Part shown: positions 34,019 through 42,420 of the stretch, one piece after another
How the letters are laid out: every line of letters starts with the position of its first letter
Numbering within the stretch: position 1 is the first letter of the stretch
Source: Aquipseudomonas guryensis
Lineage (GTDB): Bacteria; Pseudomonadota; Gammaproteobacteria; Pseudomonadales; Pseudomonadaceae
DNA length: 64,000 bases
Assembly: GCF_014164785.1 (NCBI RefSeq)
Contig: NZ_JACJFN010000004.1
Location: forward strand, 434,001-498,000
Direction: 5' to 3'
The notes under the pieces: model-generated
Told to the model about the DNA's origin: nothing
The model's input: the letters and a program-made list of their open reading frames with translations, nothing else
Databases searched by the model: none
Position numbers and translations under genes: made by a program

Positions 34019-34034
34019 TGGCACGGTAGATGAA
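34019..34034 (+). promoter_or_regulatory. Sigma-54 promoter of the flavohaemoglobin operon
   Basis: Perfect -24 element TGGCACG (34019-34025), four bases, then ATGAA in the -12 position (consensus TTGCA, so the GC is not perfect). It lies 53 bases from the start of the third NorR box and 44 bases before the first gene. Confidence 0.75.
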
Positions 34035-34077
34035 ATGTATTGGGCGATCCATCCGATCATGTCTATGAGAGGCCAGT

Positions 34078-34428
34078 ATGAAAATTCAATCGTTGTTTGT
34101 TGCAGTGGTGTTGGCGGTCAGTCACCAGGCTGTCGCCGATGAAGTCATTAGCGAGGTGCCGGATACCACCGCCGGTAAAGGCGTCGGGGTGTTGGCGGGA
34201 GCAATGGCAGGCGGCGCAGCCGGTGGGCCAGTCGGTGCGCTGGTAGGCGGCGCTGCGGGGTTCTTCGTGGGGGCTGAGGCGCAGAGCGCAGCAGGACTTG
34301 CGGAGCGCGGTTATGAGGTCGCTGCGCAGAACGGGTCGGTCTACAGGGTTCGGTCGCCGAAAGCGTCTTTCGCCGCCGGCGATCAGGTCACCTATTCCGG
34401 TTCAAGAATCCACTCTTCCCGTCACTGA
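34078..34428 (+). CDS. Exported glycine-zipper protein, first gene of the NO-inducible operon
   Basis: 116 residues. A signal peptide of about 20 residues ends in QAVADE. A glycine-zipper membrane segment (GVLAGAMAGGAAGG and GALVGGAAGFFVGA, about 38-67) follows, then a short hydrophilic tail. Glycine-zipper domains insert into membranes; such proteins are often stress-induced envelope proteins. It is the first gene after the NorR-dependent promoter, ten bases before the flavohaemoglobin gene, so NO induction is expected. No counterpart in the P. aeruginosa fhp locus that I recall. Confidence 0.75.
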   Translation: MKIQSLFVAVVLAVSHQAVADEVISEVPDTTAGKGVGVLAGAMAGGAAGGPVGALVGGAAGFFVGAEAQSAAGLAERGYEVAAQNGSVYRVRSPKASFAAGDQVTYSGSRIHSSRH

Positions 34429-34438
34429 GGACACCCAC

Positions 34439-35617
34439 ATGATCACTGAGCAACAAATCCAGCTGGTTAAGGCTACTGCTCCGCTGCTTAAGCAGACGGG
34501 CGAAACGCTAACCCAGCATTTCTACTCAATCATGCTGAGTGAGTACCCGCAGGTGAGGCCATTGTTCAACCAGGCCAATCAGGCTTCGGGCGATCAGCCA
34601 CGGGCCCTGGCCAATGCGGTTATCAACTACGCGATGTTTATTGATCGGCTCGATCAGATCACGGGAGTGGTCAAGCAAGTCATCCACAAGCACGCTGCCC
34701 TGCAGATTCTGCCCGAGCACTATCCGATTGTCGGGGCGTGTCTGTTGCGGGCAATCCGGGATGTGTTGGGCGAGGGCGTTGCCACTGATGAAGTGATTGC
34801 GGCCTGGGCGGCGGCGTATCAACAACTCGCGGATATTTTGATTGGCGCGGAGGAGGAGATTTACCGGGCGAATCAAACGGCACCGGGCGGCTGGCGCGGA
34901 GGGCGGACCTTTGTGGTGCAGCGCAAACAGCACGAGAGCCGTGAGATCTGCTCCTTCTATTTACACCCCAAGGATGGCGGGCCTGTCCTGAAGCACGCGT
35001 GCGGCCAGTACCTGGGCATCCGCCTGATGGTGAATGGTCAGGACGTACGACGGAACTACTCCATTTCCAACTCGCCGGATGGCGAGCACTACCGGATCAG
35101 CGTCAAGCGCGAACCGGGAGGCGTGGTCTCCAATTACCTCCATGATCAGATCGAGGTAGGCGCAGAGCTGGAGATTTTTCCTCCTGCGGGCGAATTTGGG
35201 CTGGATGAAAGTACCTTGCCGCTGGTGTTTATCACGGCAGGCGTGGGGATCACTCCGTCGATCAGCATGGTGGAAAAAGCCAAGTCGAGCGGGCGTGACA
35301 TTACCTTCATTCACTTTGCCCGCAATGCCGCAGTGCATGCTTTCAAAGACTGGCTGGCGCAGGTGTCGCTCACCGCGCCGGGTATGCGCAGCTATGTCTG
35401 CTACAGCGAGCCTGAGGCCGGTGATCAGGCCGATGCCACGGGCGTTGCGACGGGCGACCTGTTGCGTCAGTGGGCCCCGAACCTCGCGGATAGCCAGGTC
35501 TACTTCCTGGGCCCTAAGCCGTTCATGAAGGCGGTGTACGCCCTGCTGCGGGAGCTGCGGGTTCCCGAAGAAAAAATCAATTTCGAATTCTTCGGGCCGG
35601 CTTCGGCGCTGATCTGA
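34439..35617 (+). CDS. hmp: Flavohaemoglobin, nitric oxide dioxygenase
   Basis: 392 residues from ATG 34439 with GAGG upstream; a longer frame overlaps the preceding gene. The globin domain has Tyr 29 (B10), Gln 53 (E7) and proximal His 85 at exactly the positions known in E. coli Hmp. It is followed by the FAD motif RRNYSISNSP and the NAD(P) motif GVGITPSISMVE. It oxidises NO to nitrate with O2 and NADPH in the cytosol. Called fhp in P. aeruginosa. Driven by the NorR boxes and sigma-54 promoter at 33922-34034. Confidence 0.97.
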   Translation: MITEQQIQLVKATAPLLKQTGETLTQHFYSIMLSEYPQVRPLFNQANQASGDQPRALANAVINYAMFIDRLDQITGVVKQVIHKHAALQILPEHYPIVGACLLRAIRDVLGEGVATDEVIAAWAAAYQQLADILIGAEEEIYRANQTAPGGWRGGRTFVVQRKQHESREICSFYLHPKDGGPVLKHACGQYLGIRLMVNGQDVRRNYSISNSPDGEHYRISVKREPGGVVSNYLHDQIEVGAELEIFPPAGEFGLDESTLPLVFITAGVGITPSISMVEKAKSSGRDITFIHFARNAAVHAFKDWLAQVSLTAPGMRSYVCYSEPEAGDQADATGVATGDLLRQWAPNLADSQVYFLGPKPFMKAVYALLRELRVPEEKINFEFFGPASALI

Positions 35618-35633
35618 TCAACAGAGGTGAAAA

Positions 35634-36131
35634 ATGATTCTGCACGCATCTATTCCTGCGGCTAATCCTGCGCAGGTCAGTGCTGTTCTGGCTGAAATCA
35701 TTGGCGGGGAAGTCTTTGCATTTCCGCCCTTTGAGCGCTCATTCATCGCGATCTCAACGTTGCAGACTGGCTTGTCGCTAGAGGTGTATCCGGATGATCT
35801 CCAACTGGTGCCGGATACCTCGGGTGGTGATGTTGTGGGGGTATATGGGAATACTCCGGCTGCAAAGAGTGCATTTCATCTGGCCATCGCCACCGGCTTG
35901 GATACGGACGCCGTTTTCCGGCTCGCTGAGCAACAGGGCTGGTGCTGTCGTGAACTGCGCAGGGGCGATGCCTTCAGCCTGATCGAGTTTTGGGTGGAGA
36001 ACCGCCTGCTGATCGAAGTTCTTACGCCTGAAATGCTTGCTGAATACCGCGCTGTGGTCACGCCGCCGTCCTGGGCTGCCATGCTGGCGAATGGCGCTCC
36101 CCATCGCCAGGAGTCGGAGGTGGCGCCATGA
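35634..36131 (+). CDS. Conserved hypothetical protein, possible VOC/glyoxalase-like fold, in the NO operon
   Basis: 165 residues, starting 17 bases after hmp. Beginning MILHASIPAANPAQVSAVLA, it has a beta-alpha pattern with IEVLTPEMLAEYR near the end that resembles half of a vicinal-oxygen-chelate protein, but the metal ligands are not clear. No signal peptide or membrane span. Its end overlaps the start of the SDR gene (ATGA), so the two are co-translated. Position implies NO-inducible expression; function unknown. Confidence 0.7.
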   Translation: MILHASIPAANPAQVSAVLAEIIGGEVFAFPPFERSFIAISTLQTGLSLEVYPDDLQLVPDTSGGDVVGVYGNTPAAKSAFHLAIATGLDTDAVFRLAEQQGWCCRELRRGDAFSLIEFWVENRLLIEVLTPEMLAEYRAVVTPPSWAAMLANGAPHRQESEVAP

Positions 36132-36871
36132 GTGAGTACAGCTTCAATAAGCTGGCAGTGGTCACGGGGGCCAGTTCAGGCATCGGTCTTGCCACCTGCG
36201 CGGAGCTTCTGGGTAAGGGCGTTAAGGTGATTGCCGTTTCCAGAACCTGCGGCGGGCTGACGCCATTGATCCAGGCGTACCCAGTGCATTTGCAGTGGTT
36301 TCAGGCGGATGTGACGGAGGAGGCTGATCTGAACCGCTTGCGCGACTTCACCCAGGTACAGGGCACTGTCGACTTTCTGGTCCCCAATGCGGGCGTGGCG
36401 ATGTTGTCTGCTGCGGATGATCACGATGCCTTTGAACGGCAATGGCAGATCAATGGCAAGGCCGCGCTCCAGGTGTTCAGAAAACTGTCTGTGCTGATGT
36501 CGCCCGGGGCCTCGGTGGTTTTTGTGGGAACCTTTCTCCGGCAGATCGCCTTTGAGGGATTGGGCCCCTACATCGCCACCAAGGCGGCATTGTCGGCGCT
36601 GGTCAAAACCATGGCGGTGGAGTTTTCGAAGAGGGGTATCCGCATCAACATGGTTTCACCGGGGCCGACGAAGACCGCCATCTGGGGAGGACTTGGCCTG
36701 TCCGAGGGTGAGCTTCAGGTAGTCGCGGACGGGGTCTCAAAACGGCTGCTGACGCAGGAGTTTCTGGAGCCCGAGGCAGTGGCCAAGGTTATTGCCTTTC
36801 AGTTGTCGAACGGCGCTTCAGGGGTGTTCGGCCAGGACTGGGTGGTGGACGCCGGCTACAGCCTGATCTGA
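36128..36871 (+). CDS. Short-chain dehydrogenase/reductase in the NO-inducible operon
   Basis: 247 residues, a classical SDR. Cofactor motif TGASSGIG (14-21), structural NAG in VPNAGVAML and active-site Tyr-x-x-x-Lys in YIATKAALSAL are present. S-to-T variation at the catalytic serine is possible: the VGTFLRQIAF segment holds Thr where Ser is usual. Probably NAD(P)-dependent, substrate unknown. It is the last gene of the operon and is followed by a hairpin. The link to flavohaemoglobin suggests clearing of an aldehyde or ketone formed under nitrosative stress, an inference only. Confidence 0.85.
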   Translation: MSEYSFNKLAVVTGASSGIGLATCAELLGKGVKVIAVSRTCGGLTPLIQAYPVHLQWFQADVTEEADLNRLRDFTQVQGTVDFLVPNAGVAMLSAADDHDAFERQWQINGKAALQVFRKLSVLMSPGASVVFVGTFLRQIAFEGLGPYIATKAALSALVKTMAVEFSKRGIRINMVSPGPTKTAIWGGLGLSEGELQVVADGVSKRLLTQEFLEPEAVAKVIAFQLSNGASGVFGQDWVVDAGYSLI

Positions 36872-36878
36872 GGCCTGA

Positions 36879-36921
36879 ACGAGGTTCAGTTCATCTACTC
36901 AATGGATGGACTGAACCTCGT
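36879..36921 (+). terminator. Hairpin after the NO operon
   Basis: Perfect 12-bp arms ACGAGGTTCAGT / ACTGAACCTCGT with a smaller CATC/GATG stem inside the loop. No T-run follows, so efficiency is uncertain. Confidence 0.6.
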
Positions 36922-37047
36922 GTTGTTGTGGCTCCATGATTCTTAACACGGGTTTAGATTTATCCGGCCAGTGATTCGACAGCCATTGGCAACACTGTCA
37001 CTGGCTGTCATCGACCCATCTCACTTCCTGCTTCAATTCGCGCCGGC

Positions 37048-37632
37048 CTAGCTCTGGCCGATCAGCCCGCGAGGCTGCGGTCTAGCGTGGCGATATAGCT
37101 CATTACGTTCACGCTCGTCCTCGACCCACGGTGCCAAACCGCTATGCGCTCGCTCGGCTTGACTGTGGCGTCGCCAGGCTGGCGAAGGCCTCCAGCGCTT
37201 TGAGATCGATCTGGCTGCAGTTGGCCGGTTCTAGCGCAGCGAGGTTAACCAGCCCCCACAATTGCTTGTCCAAATACGGCGGACAATCCAGGCAGTCATG
37301 TGCTTCCCGATGACCTAGAGGCTCTTCCAGCAGACCATCCTAGGGATCAGGTAACTCGCAGTCGGTAGCGAAGCGGGGCGGCTGGCGGTTTTCCACCAAA
37401 GCCAGTCGGCGTGGAGGCTCGGCAACCTTGAAGCGCCCCTGGGTAACTGGGCTGAGCCCCTCGACAGCAGCAGGGCGCAGTACGTCGTCTTGAGCTTCAG
37501 TCGTGCCGCTGCATTACAGCGGAAGAGCAAGAGCAGTGGCCAGCAGGCGACGGTGACGCGGCTCGTCGTTTAGCTCGCGGGACCGGTCTGCAATCAAGGG
37601 AAAAACACTTGCAGCAACGAGTCAGGAGTCAT
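37048..37632 (-). pseudogene. norR: Decayed norR-like regulator (GAF domain only)
   Basis: The reverse strand from ATG 37632 aligns with the first part of the intact NorR. MTPDSLLQVFFPLI parallels MSSSTLLNALLPLI, FATDCELPDP parallels FPSDCGLPDP, and HDCLDCP parallels HDCLGCP. The frame is interrupted by stop codons (for example after about 40 codons and after CELPDP), and similarity ends at RGLIGQS, where the intact protein enters its AAA+ domain (RELIGSS). The ATPase and DNA-binding domains are absent. It faces the ppyR-nnrS promoter exactly as norR faces hmp. Confidence 0.88.
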
Positions 37633-37681
37633 ATTGACCGCATGGAGTCAATATGACTCTTTTTGCCATGGTCATAAATAC
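37628..37681. promoter_or_regulatory. Three NorR binding sites upstream of ppyR-nnrS
   Basis: GTCATATTGAC (37628-37638), GTCAATATGAC (37647-37657) and GTCATAAATAC (37671-37681) fit GT-N7-AC, with starts 19 and 24 bases apart. The first two form a perfect 13-bp inverted repeat. The first overlaps the start codon of the decayed norR. Confidence 0.85.
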
Positions 37682-37723
37682 ACAGTGCGCACTTAAGGTA
37701 TTGATATTTAATGAAATAAAAGA

Positions 37724-37739
37724 TGGCACGAAGTCTGAA
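37724..37739 (+). promoter_or_regulatory. Sigma-54 promoter of ppyR-nnrS
   Basis: -24 element TGGCACG (37724-37730), four bases, then CTGAA at -12. It lies 53 bases from the start of the third NorR box, the same distance as at the hmp promoter. Confidence 0.7.
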
Positions 37740-37826
37740 GGTTAAGGGTGCGCACTTCGGGCTCTTCGGCCCACCAAGCGCGCTGGAAGCCTGACTCATC
37801 ATCTCTACTGATCGGAGCAAGCCATC

Positions 37827-38090
37827 ATGATCGACTACATCCGCCAGCCCCGTAACCTGCTCTTCCTGTCCAGCGTGATCCTGGCTACCGGCCTGGTCAT
37901 GCTGATCGCCGGCATCGCGCTGGCCTATGTTCTCGATCAGTACCTGAACATCGTCGAGTTGGTCGGCGCCCATTCGCTGACCATTCTCGGCCCATCAGCG
38001 ATCAAGATCGGCTACGTGATGCGGCTGCTCGTCTCTCACCACTTGAACAAGAGCACATCCGCGGAGAGCTTCACTCATGTTGCTTACTGA
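37827..38090 (+). CDS. ppyR: PpyR-like small inner-membrane protein
   Basis: 87 residues with two membrane spans (about 11-37 and 48-68), and GGAG upstream of the ATG. P. aeruginosa encodes a protein of similar size, PpyR (PA2663), beside fhp and the NnrS gene; it has been linked to psl and pyoverdine expression. The gene identity rests mainly on this context and size. It overlaps the start of nnrS by 14 bases. Confidence 0.65.
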   Translation: MIDYIRQPRNLLFLSSVILATGLVMLIAGIALAYVLDQYLNIVELVGAHSLTILGPSAIKIGYVMRLLVSHHLNKSTSAESFTHVAY

Positions 38091-39264
38091 TCCCGCTCGG
38101 GGACTGGCGATCAGACCTATCTGGCGCTTGGGCTTTCGCCCGTTTTTCATTGCCGGCAGCGCCTTTGCAGTACTGGCCATCGGTCTCTGGAGCATGTTGC
38201 TTAGTGGCTGGTTAAACCACTGGCAACCCAGCGGAGGTGGCCTTGCTTGGCACCGCCACGAAATGTTGTTTGGCTTTGCCTGCGCGATCATCGCCGGCTT
38301 CCTGCTCACCGCCGTGCAGAACTGGACCGGTCGTCCTGGCCTGCAGGGGCGGCCGCTGGCCTTGCTGTTCCTGGTTTGGCTACTGGCACGCCTGGCCTGG
38401 CTGTGCGCCCTGCCTTTGGGTGTGTTGATTGCGCTGCAGCTAGCGTTCCTGCCGCTACTGGCCGGAGTGATTGCTGTCCAGCTGCACGCTGTGCGGCAAC
38501 GCCACAACTACCCCATCGTGCTGGTGCTCATTCTAATGAGCCTGTGCCAGGCACAAGTGCTGTATGGCCTGGTCCTGGGTGACGATGTCCTGCAGCGGCG
38601 TGGCGTACTGAGCGCCTTGTGGCTGGTCGCCGGATTGATCGGCATCATCGGCGGCCGTGTCATTCCCTTCTTTACCTTGCGCGGCCTGGGGCTGACCCTG
38701 CCAGTCAAAAGCAGCCCACGGCTCGACAAACTCGGCCTGGCCTGCGCGCTATTGGTGGCCGGACTGACAGCAGCAGGCTGCAACGAATTACAACGACCCT
38801 GGCTGGCGCCGCTGTTTCTGTTGATCGTCGGTCTGCATGGTCTGCGTCTGTGGCGGTGGTACCAACCGGGCATCTGGCGGGTACCGTTGCTCTGGTCGTT
38901 GCATCTGGCGTATGCCTGGCTGGCATTGGCCGCGCTGGGCATGGCGGCCTGGCATCTTGGCCTGTTGAGTCAGTCCAGTCTGGCCACCCATGCCCTGGCA
39001 GTCGGTGGCATGGGCGGATTGATCCTGGCCATGCTTGCCCGGATTAGCCTCGGCCACACCGGTCGCCCGCTACAGCCACCAGCAGCAATCAGCTGGGCTT
39101 TCGCCACGCTTCACTTTGGCGCATTCAGCCGCGTGCTACTGGTTAGCTTTATGCCCAGCGCCCTCTGGCTGGCTGCGTTGGCATGGGTAATGGCCTTCTT
39201 ACTATTCCTGCACCATTACACGCCCTTACTGTGCCAAGCCAGGCCGGACGGCCAGCCGGGCTGA
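38077..39264 (+). CDS. nnrS: NnrS family haem/copper membrane protein
   Basis: 395 residues with about twelve membrane spans. NnrS features are the N-terminal LGFRPFFIAG and WHRHEMLFGFACAIIAGFLLT segments with conserved histidines, GGRVIPFFT (about 188-196) and a later LARISLGHTGRPL. NnrS proteins contain haem and protect against NO-derived dinitrosyl iron species. Translation is coupled to the PpyR-like gene, and both are expected to respond to NO through the NorR boxes at 37628-37681. Confidence 0.93.
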   Translation: MLLTDPARGLAIRPIWRLGFRPFFIAGSAFAVLAIGLWSMLLSGWLNHWQPSGGGLAWHRHEMLFGFACAIIAGFLLTAVQNWTGRPGLQGRPLALLFLVWLLARLAWLCALPLGVLIALQLAFLPLLAGVIAVQLHAVRQRHNYPIVLVLILMSLCQAQVLYGLVLGDDVLQRRGVLSALWLVAGLIGIIGGRVIPFFTLRGLGLTLPVKSSPRLDKLGLACALLVAGLTAAGCNELQRPWLAPLFLLIVGLHGLRLWRWYQPGIWRVPLLWSLHLAYAWLALAALGMAAWHLGLLSQSSLATHALAVGGMGGLILAMLARISLGHTGRPLQPPAAISWAFATLHFGAFSRVLLVSFMPSALWLAALAWVMAFLLFLHHYTPLLCQARPDGQPG

Positions 39265-39328
39265 ACCTAAACACCCCAACAGTAAGGAAGTGCCTTGAAC
39301 GAGATTGCGCTGATCGGAAATGCGTCCT

Positions 39329-40042
39329 TCAGCGTTTCGTGTCTTCTTGAGCAAGTAGTTCGCTGACCCACCGGACCTGTTGGGTGAGCGCTTGAATCTT
39401 CTCCTCGGGCACGGCCTGCCGCGCTCGGGTGAAGTGGCTCAGGGTGCGCTGCTTCAGGCGCAACAGGCGCTGCCACTTGGCCAGAAATGCCGGGCTGCGT
39501 TCCTGTAATTGCAGAGGGCCGAAGTACAGCTCCTGGGAGCTGTACAGCACCGGTCCGCTGCGCTCGGCGACGATGATTTCGTAGTTGAAGCGGTTTTCCC
39601 GCAGCACTTCCTCGGCGAGGATGCGGTAGCCATGTTCCATCAGCCATTGACGCAGGGGCTGCTCGCCGCCGTTGGGCTGCAGGATCAGACGTTCCTGGCC
39701 GCTCAGGCGTGCCTGATCACGGTCGAGGATGTCGCGGATCGTTTCGCCGCCCATGCCGCAGAGGCTGATTGCCGTGATGCCGTCTGCGGGCTCGATCACC
39801 GCCAGGCCATTGGCCAGGCGCACGCTGATGCACTGGCTCAGCCCATTCTCGCGCACGCTGCGCTGCGCCGCGTGAAACGGCGTCAACGCCACCTCGCCGG
39901 CAACCGCCGAGGCGATCACGCCACGCTTCATCAAGGCGACGAGCAGGTAGCCGTGATCCGAGCCAATATCGGCCAGCCGCGCACCGGCCGGCACGTGCGT
40001 CGCCACGCGCTCCAGGCGCTCGGATAATCGCTGTTCGTTCAA
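39329..40042 (-). CDS. trmK: tRNA (adenine(22)-N(1))-methyltransferase TrmK
   Basis: 237 residues from a TTG at 40042 with GAGG five to eight bases upstream, giving the usual N-terminus (LNEQRLSERLERVATHVP); GTG 40075 is the alternative. SAM-binding motif ADIGSDHGYLL lies near residues 24-34, with the family motif LCGMGGETI (about 95-103) and LQPNGGEQPLRQWL. The enzyme methylates A22 in tRNA. The C-terminal third is duplicated as a remnant at 32002-32292. Convergent with nnrS. Confidence 0.88.
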   Translation of the reverse strand: MNEQRLSERLERVATHVPAGARLADIGSDHGYLLVALMKRGVIASAVAGEVALTPFHAAQRSVRENGLSQCISVRLANGLAVIEPADGITAISLCGMGGETIRDILDRDQARLSGQERLILQPNGGEQPLRQWLMEHGYRILAEEVLRENRFNYEIIVAERSGPVLYSSQELYFGPLQLQERSPAFLAKWQRLLRLKQRTLSHFTRARQAVPEEKIQALTQQVRWVSELLAQEDTKR

Positions 40043-40281
40043 CTGCTGCCTCGTTTCACCAGGGTCGTCCGGCACGTTGGGCCGGAACGGCGCGCGATTC
40101 TGGCGGGCAACAGCGTGCCTGGCAAATCAGGCAGACACTATTGAGTGCTGGTAACAGAGAAGCAGGGCGTATTTGAAAGAGTCCAGGGAGGCCCTCAGCG
40201 AAACAGTCTGTAAAAGATCCCCCGCCGCGTGCGAGACAGCTGCGATTATGATTTGGTTCCCTTGGCTTCCAGCATTCTTGC

Positions 40282-40773
40282 ATGACCACCACATCGGAAC
40301 CTCCCAGTCGCGCTTTTCCTAGCGAGGCAAATCGGTACTGCGAAATCCTCTCCCTGTCAGATCAGGCGTGTTCTTCGGTTCGCCCGCTGACTGTTCTACT
40401 GTCGACGATCACGACACCGCTCAAGCAGTTTGAACGCATCCACGTGGGCGATACGTGCGATGTCATGCGCGATGCCGTCATGCGTATGCAACGCGACTAC
40501 TGCCTGGTGTTTGCATCGCCCGACGACGGTTTTCCGCTCGGTTACGTGGCCAGAAAGCGCTTGGCCTTAGAGCTGCTGACGGGCAGCCGCCCTGATGTGC
40601 TGCGCCTGGTCACCATTGCTCCCTGTTTGCCCATCTCGATCAGCGTCAACGAAGCGCTGCGTGTGCTGGTTCGCAAGCAGGCTCAGCTTGGCGTGCTCTG
40701 TGATCGTGAAGGCGCTGCCATCGGCATGTGCACCCGTGAAGTCCTGCGGTGCCTGGCGGAGGATCGCCTATAG
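40282..40773 (+). CDS. CBS-domain-like protein
   Basis: 163 residues. After about 50 disordered residues the chain has two CBS-like halves: DVMRDAVMRMQRDYCLVFAS...GYVARKRLALEL and ISVNEALRVLVRKQAQLGVLCD...GMCTREVLRCL. CBS pairs bind adenosyl ligands and regulate partner proteins. It lies about 160 bases upstream of a CorC-like transporter gene on the same strand, which itself has CBS domains, so a related role in ion homeostasis is possible but not shown. Confidence 0.65.
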   Translation: MTTTSEPPSRAFPSEANRYCEILSLSDQACSSVRPLTVLLSTITTPLKQFERIHVGDTCDVMRDAVMRMQRDYCLVFASPDDGFPLGYVARKRLALELLTGSRPDVLRLVTIAPCLPISISVNEALRVLVRKQAQLGVLCDREGAAIGMCTREVLRCLAEDRL

Positions 40774-40934
40774 GCAGCCCCCTTTATTTCGGGTCCTTTT
40801 CCCGTGTCGGTTGCACATGGGGCCCGAGTTTGCCTCGGCTTGCCGAGGCTCTTTCTTGATCGTGTGGGCAATGTTCACCCACTGATACATACGAGTAGAT
40901 GAGTCGTGCGCCGAGACGCACGCAGGAGAAAGCA

Positions 40935-42290
40935 GTGGAATTTTTCGCATTGGGCTTGCTGATCGTCCTCAATGGCTTGTTTGCCATGTCGGAGATCGCC
41001 CTGGTGACAGCTAGAAAGGCGCGCTTGATGAAATTAGCGGCCGAGGGTGATTCGGCCGCTGCGGTGGCGTTGAAACTGGGCGAGGATCCGACCAAGTTTC
41101 TTTCGGCCATTCAGATCGGCATTACCTCCATCGGCATCCTCAACGGTATCGTCGGTGAGGCCGTTCTCGCTGCGCCGCTGGCAACGTGGCTACAGACCCT
41201 GGGCGTAGCGGAGGCGACCGCGAGCATTGGCGCGACGGCAGGTGTGGTCATCGTCATCACCTACGTCTCCATCGTGATTGGCGAGCTGGTACCCAAGCGC
41301 ATCGGCCAGCTCAACCCCGAAACCATTGCTCGTCTAGTCGCTCGGCCGATGATGACGCTGTCCTTCCTGACGCGCCCGTTCGTGGTACTGCTGTCGTGGT
41401 CGACTCACACCATTTTGCGCATCTTGGGTGTCCGCCAGACGAGCAACTCAGGTGTCACGGAGGAGGAGATCCACGCCATGCTGGAAGAGGGCTCGGAGAC
41501 GGGGGTTATCGAGCAGCATCAGCACGAGATGGTGCGCAATGTATTCCGCCTGGACGATCGTCAACTCGGCTCGTTGATGATTCCACGCTCCGATCTGGTC
41601 TTCGTGGATGTTCGCAAGACCCCGGAAGAGAACATCCAGGCCATGATCGAGTCCGAGCATTCACGCTTCCCGGTTTGCGATGGCGGTTTCGATAACCTGC
41701 TGGGCGTGATTCATGCCAAGCAGGCCTTTGCTTGCCTGGCCAAGGGCGAGAAACCCGATTTCACGGAACAGTTGCACCCCTGCGTCTTCGTACCGGAAAC
41801 CCTGACTGGAATGGAATTGCTGGAGCAGTTTCGCGCCAGCGGCATGCAGATGGCCTTCGTGATCGACGAGTATGGTGAGCTGGAGGGTATCGTGACCCTG
41901 CAGGACGTGCTGGAAGCGGTGACGGGAGAGTTCACCCCCAACAACGCTGAAGATGCCTGGGCGGTACAGCGCCATGATGGGTCTTGGCTGCTTGATGGTG
42001 CCATCCCGATTCCCGAGATGAAGGATCGCCTGGCGCTCAAGACGGTGCCCGAAGAGGACAAAGGGCGTTATCACACGGTATCCGGCATGTTCATGCTGCT
42101 GCTAGGCCGTGTGCCGGCGACCAGCGACCGCGTCGAGTGGGATGGCTGGATGTTCGAAGTGGTTGATATGGACGGCAAGCGCATCGACAAGGTCCTGGCC
42201 ACTCCCGTCGAGCTTCCCGACAGCAGCGATGGCGAAGGCACCTTGCCCTGGAGCGATGCTGACAATCACGCGGTAGGGAAGCAGCGCTAA
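40935..42290 (+). CDS. HlyC/CorC family transporter (DUF21-CBS-CorC_HlyC)
   Basis: 451 residues from GTG 40935 with AGGAG six bases upstream. A DUF21 membrane domain with about four spans (residues 1-170, including LSAIQIGITSIGILNG and IVIGELVPKRIGQ) precedes a CBS pair (IPRSDLVFVDV; GIVTLQDVLEAVTGEF) and a C-terminal CorC_HlyC transporter-associated domain. The family is implicated in Mg/Co efflux or resistance, not haemolysis in most cases. The substrate here is not known. Confidence 0.9.
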   Translation: MEFFALGLLIVLNGLFAMSEIALVTARKARLMKLAAEGDSAAAVALKLGEDPTKFLSAIQIGITSIGILNGIVGEAVLAAPLATWLQTLGVAEATASIGATAGVVIVITYVSIVIGELVPKRIGQLNPETIARLVARPMMTLSFLTRPFVVLLSWSTHTILRILGVRQTSNSGVTEEEIHAMLEEGSETGVIEQHQHEMVRNVFRLDDRQLGSLMIPRSDLVFVDVRKTPEENIQAMIESEHSRFPVCDGGFDNLLGVIHAKQAFACLAKGEKPDFTEQLHPCVFVPETLTGMELLEQFRASGMQMAFVIDEYGELEGIVTLQDVLEAVTGEFTPNNAEDAWAVQRHDGSWLLDGAIPIPEMKDRLALKTVPEEDKGRYHTVSGMFMLLLGRVPATSDRVEWDGWMFEVVDMDGKRIDKVLATPVELPDSSDGEGTLPWSDADNHAVGKQR

Positions 42291-42420
42291 CCCGCGAAAA
42301 TGCATCGGAGCTTGATCGCTACCTGTCCGCGGTCACCGCTTTTTGCCGGCACAGCAGAATGGGCGATGCCGAACAAGCAGGCATTGCCCGCAGGCGGTTC
42401 CTGCACCTGTTGCCTGTGCA

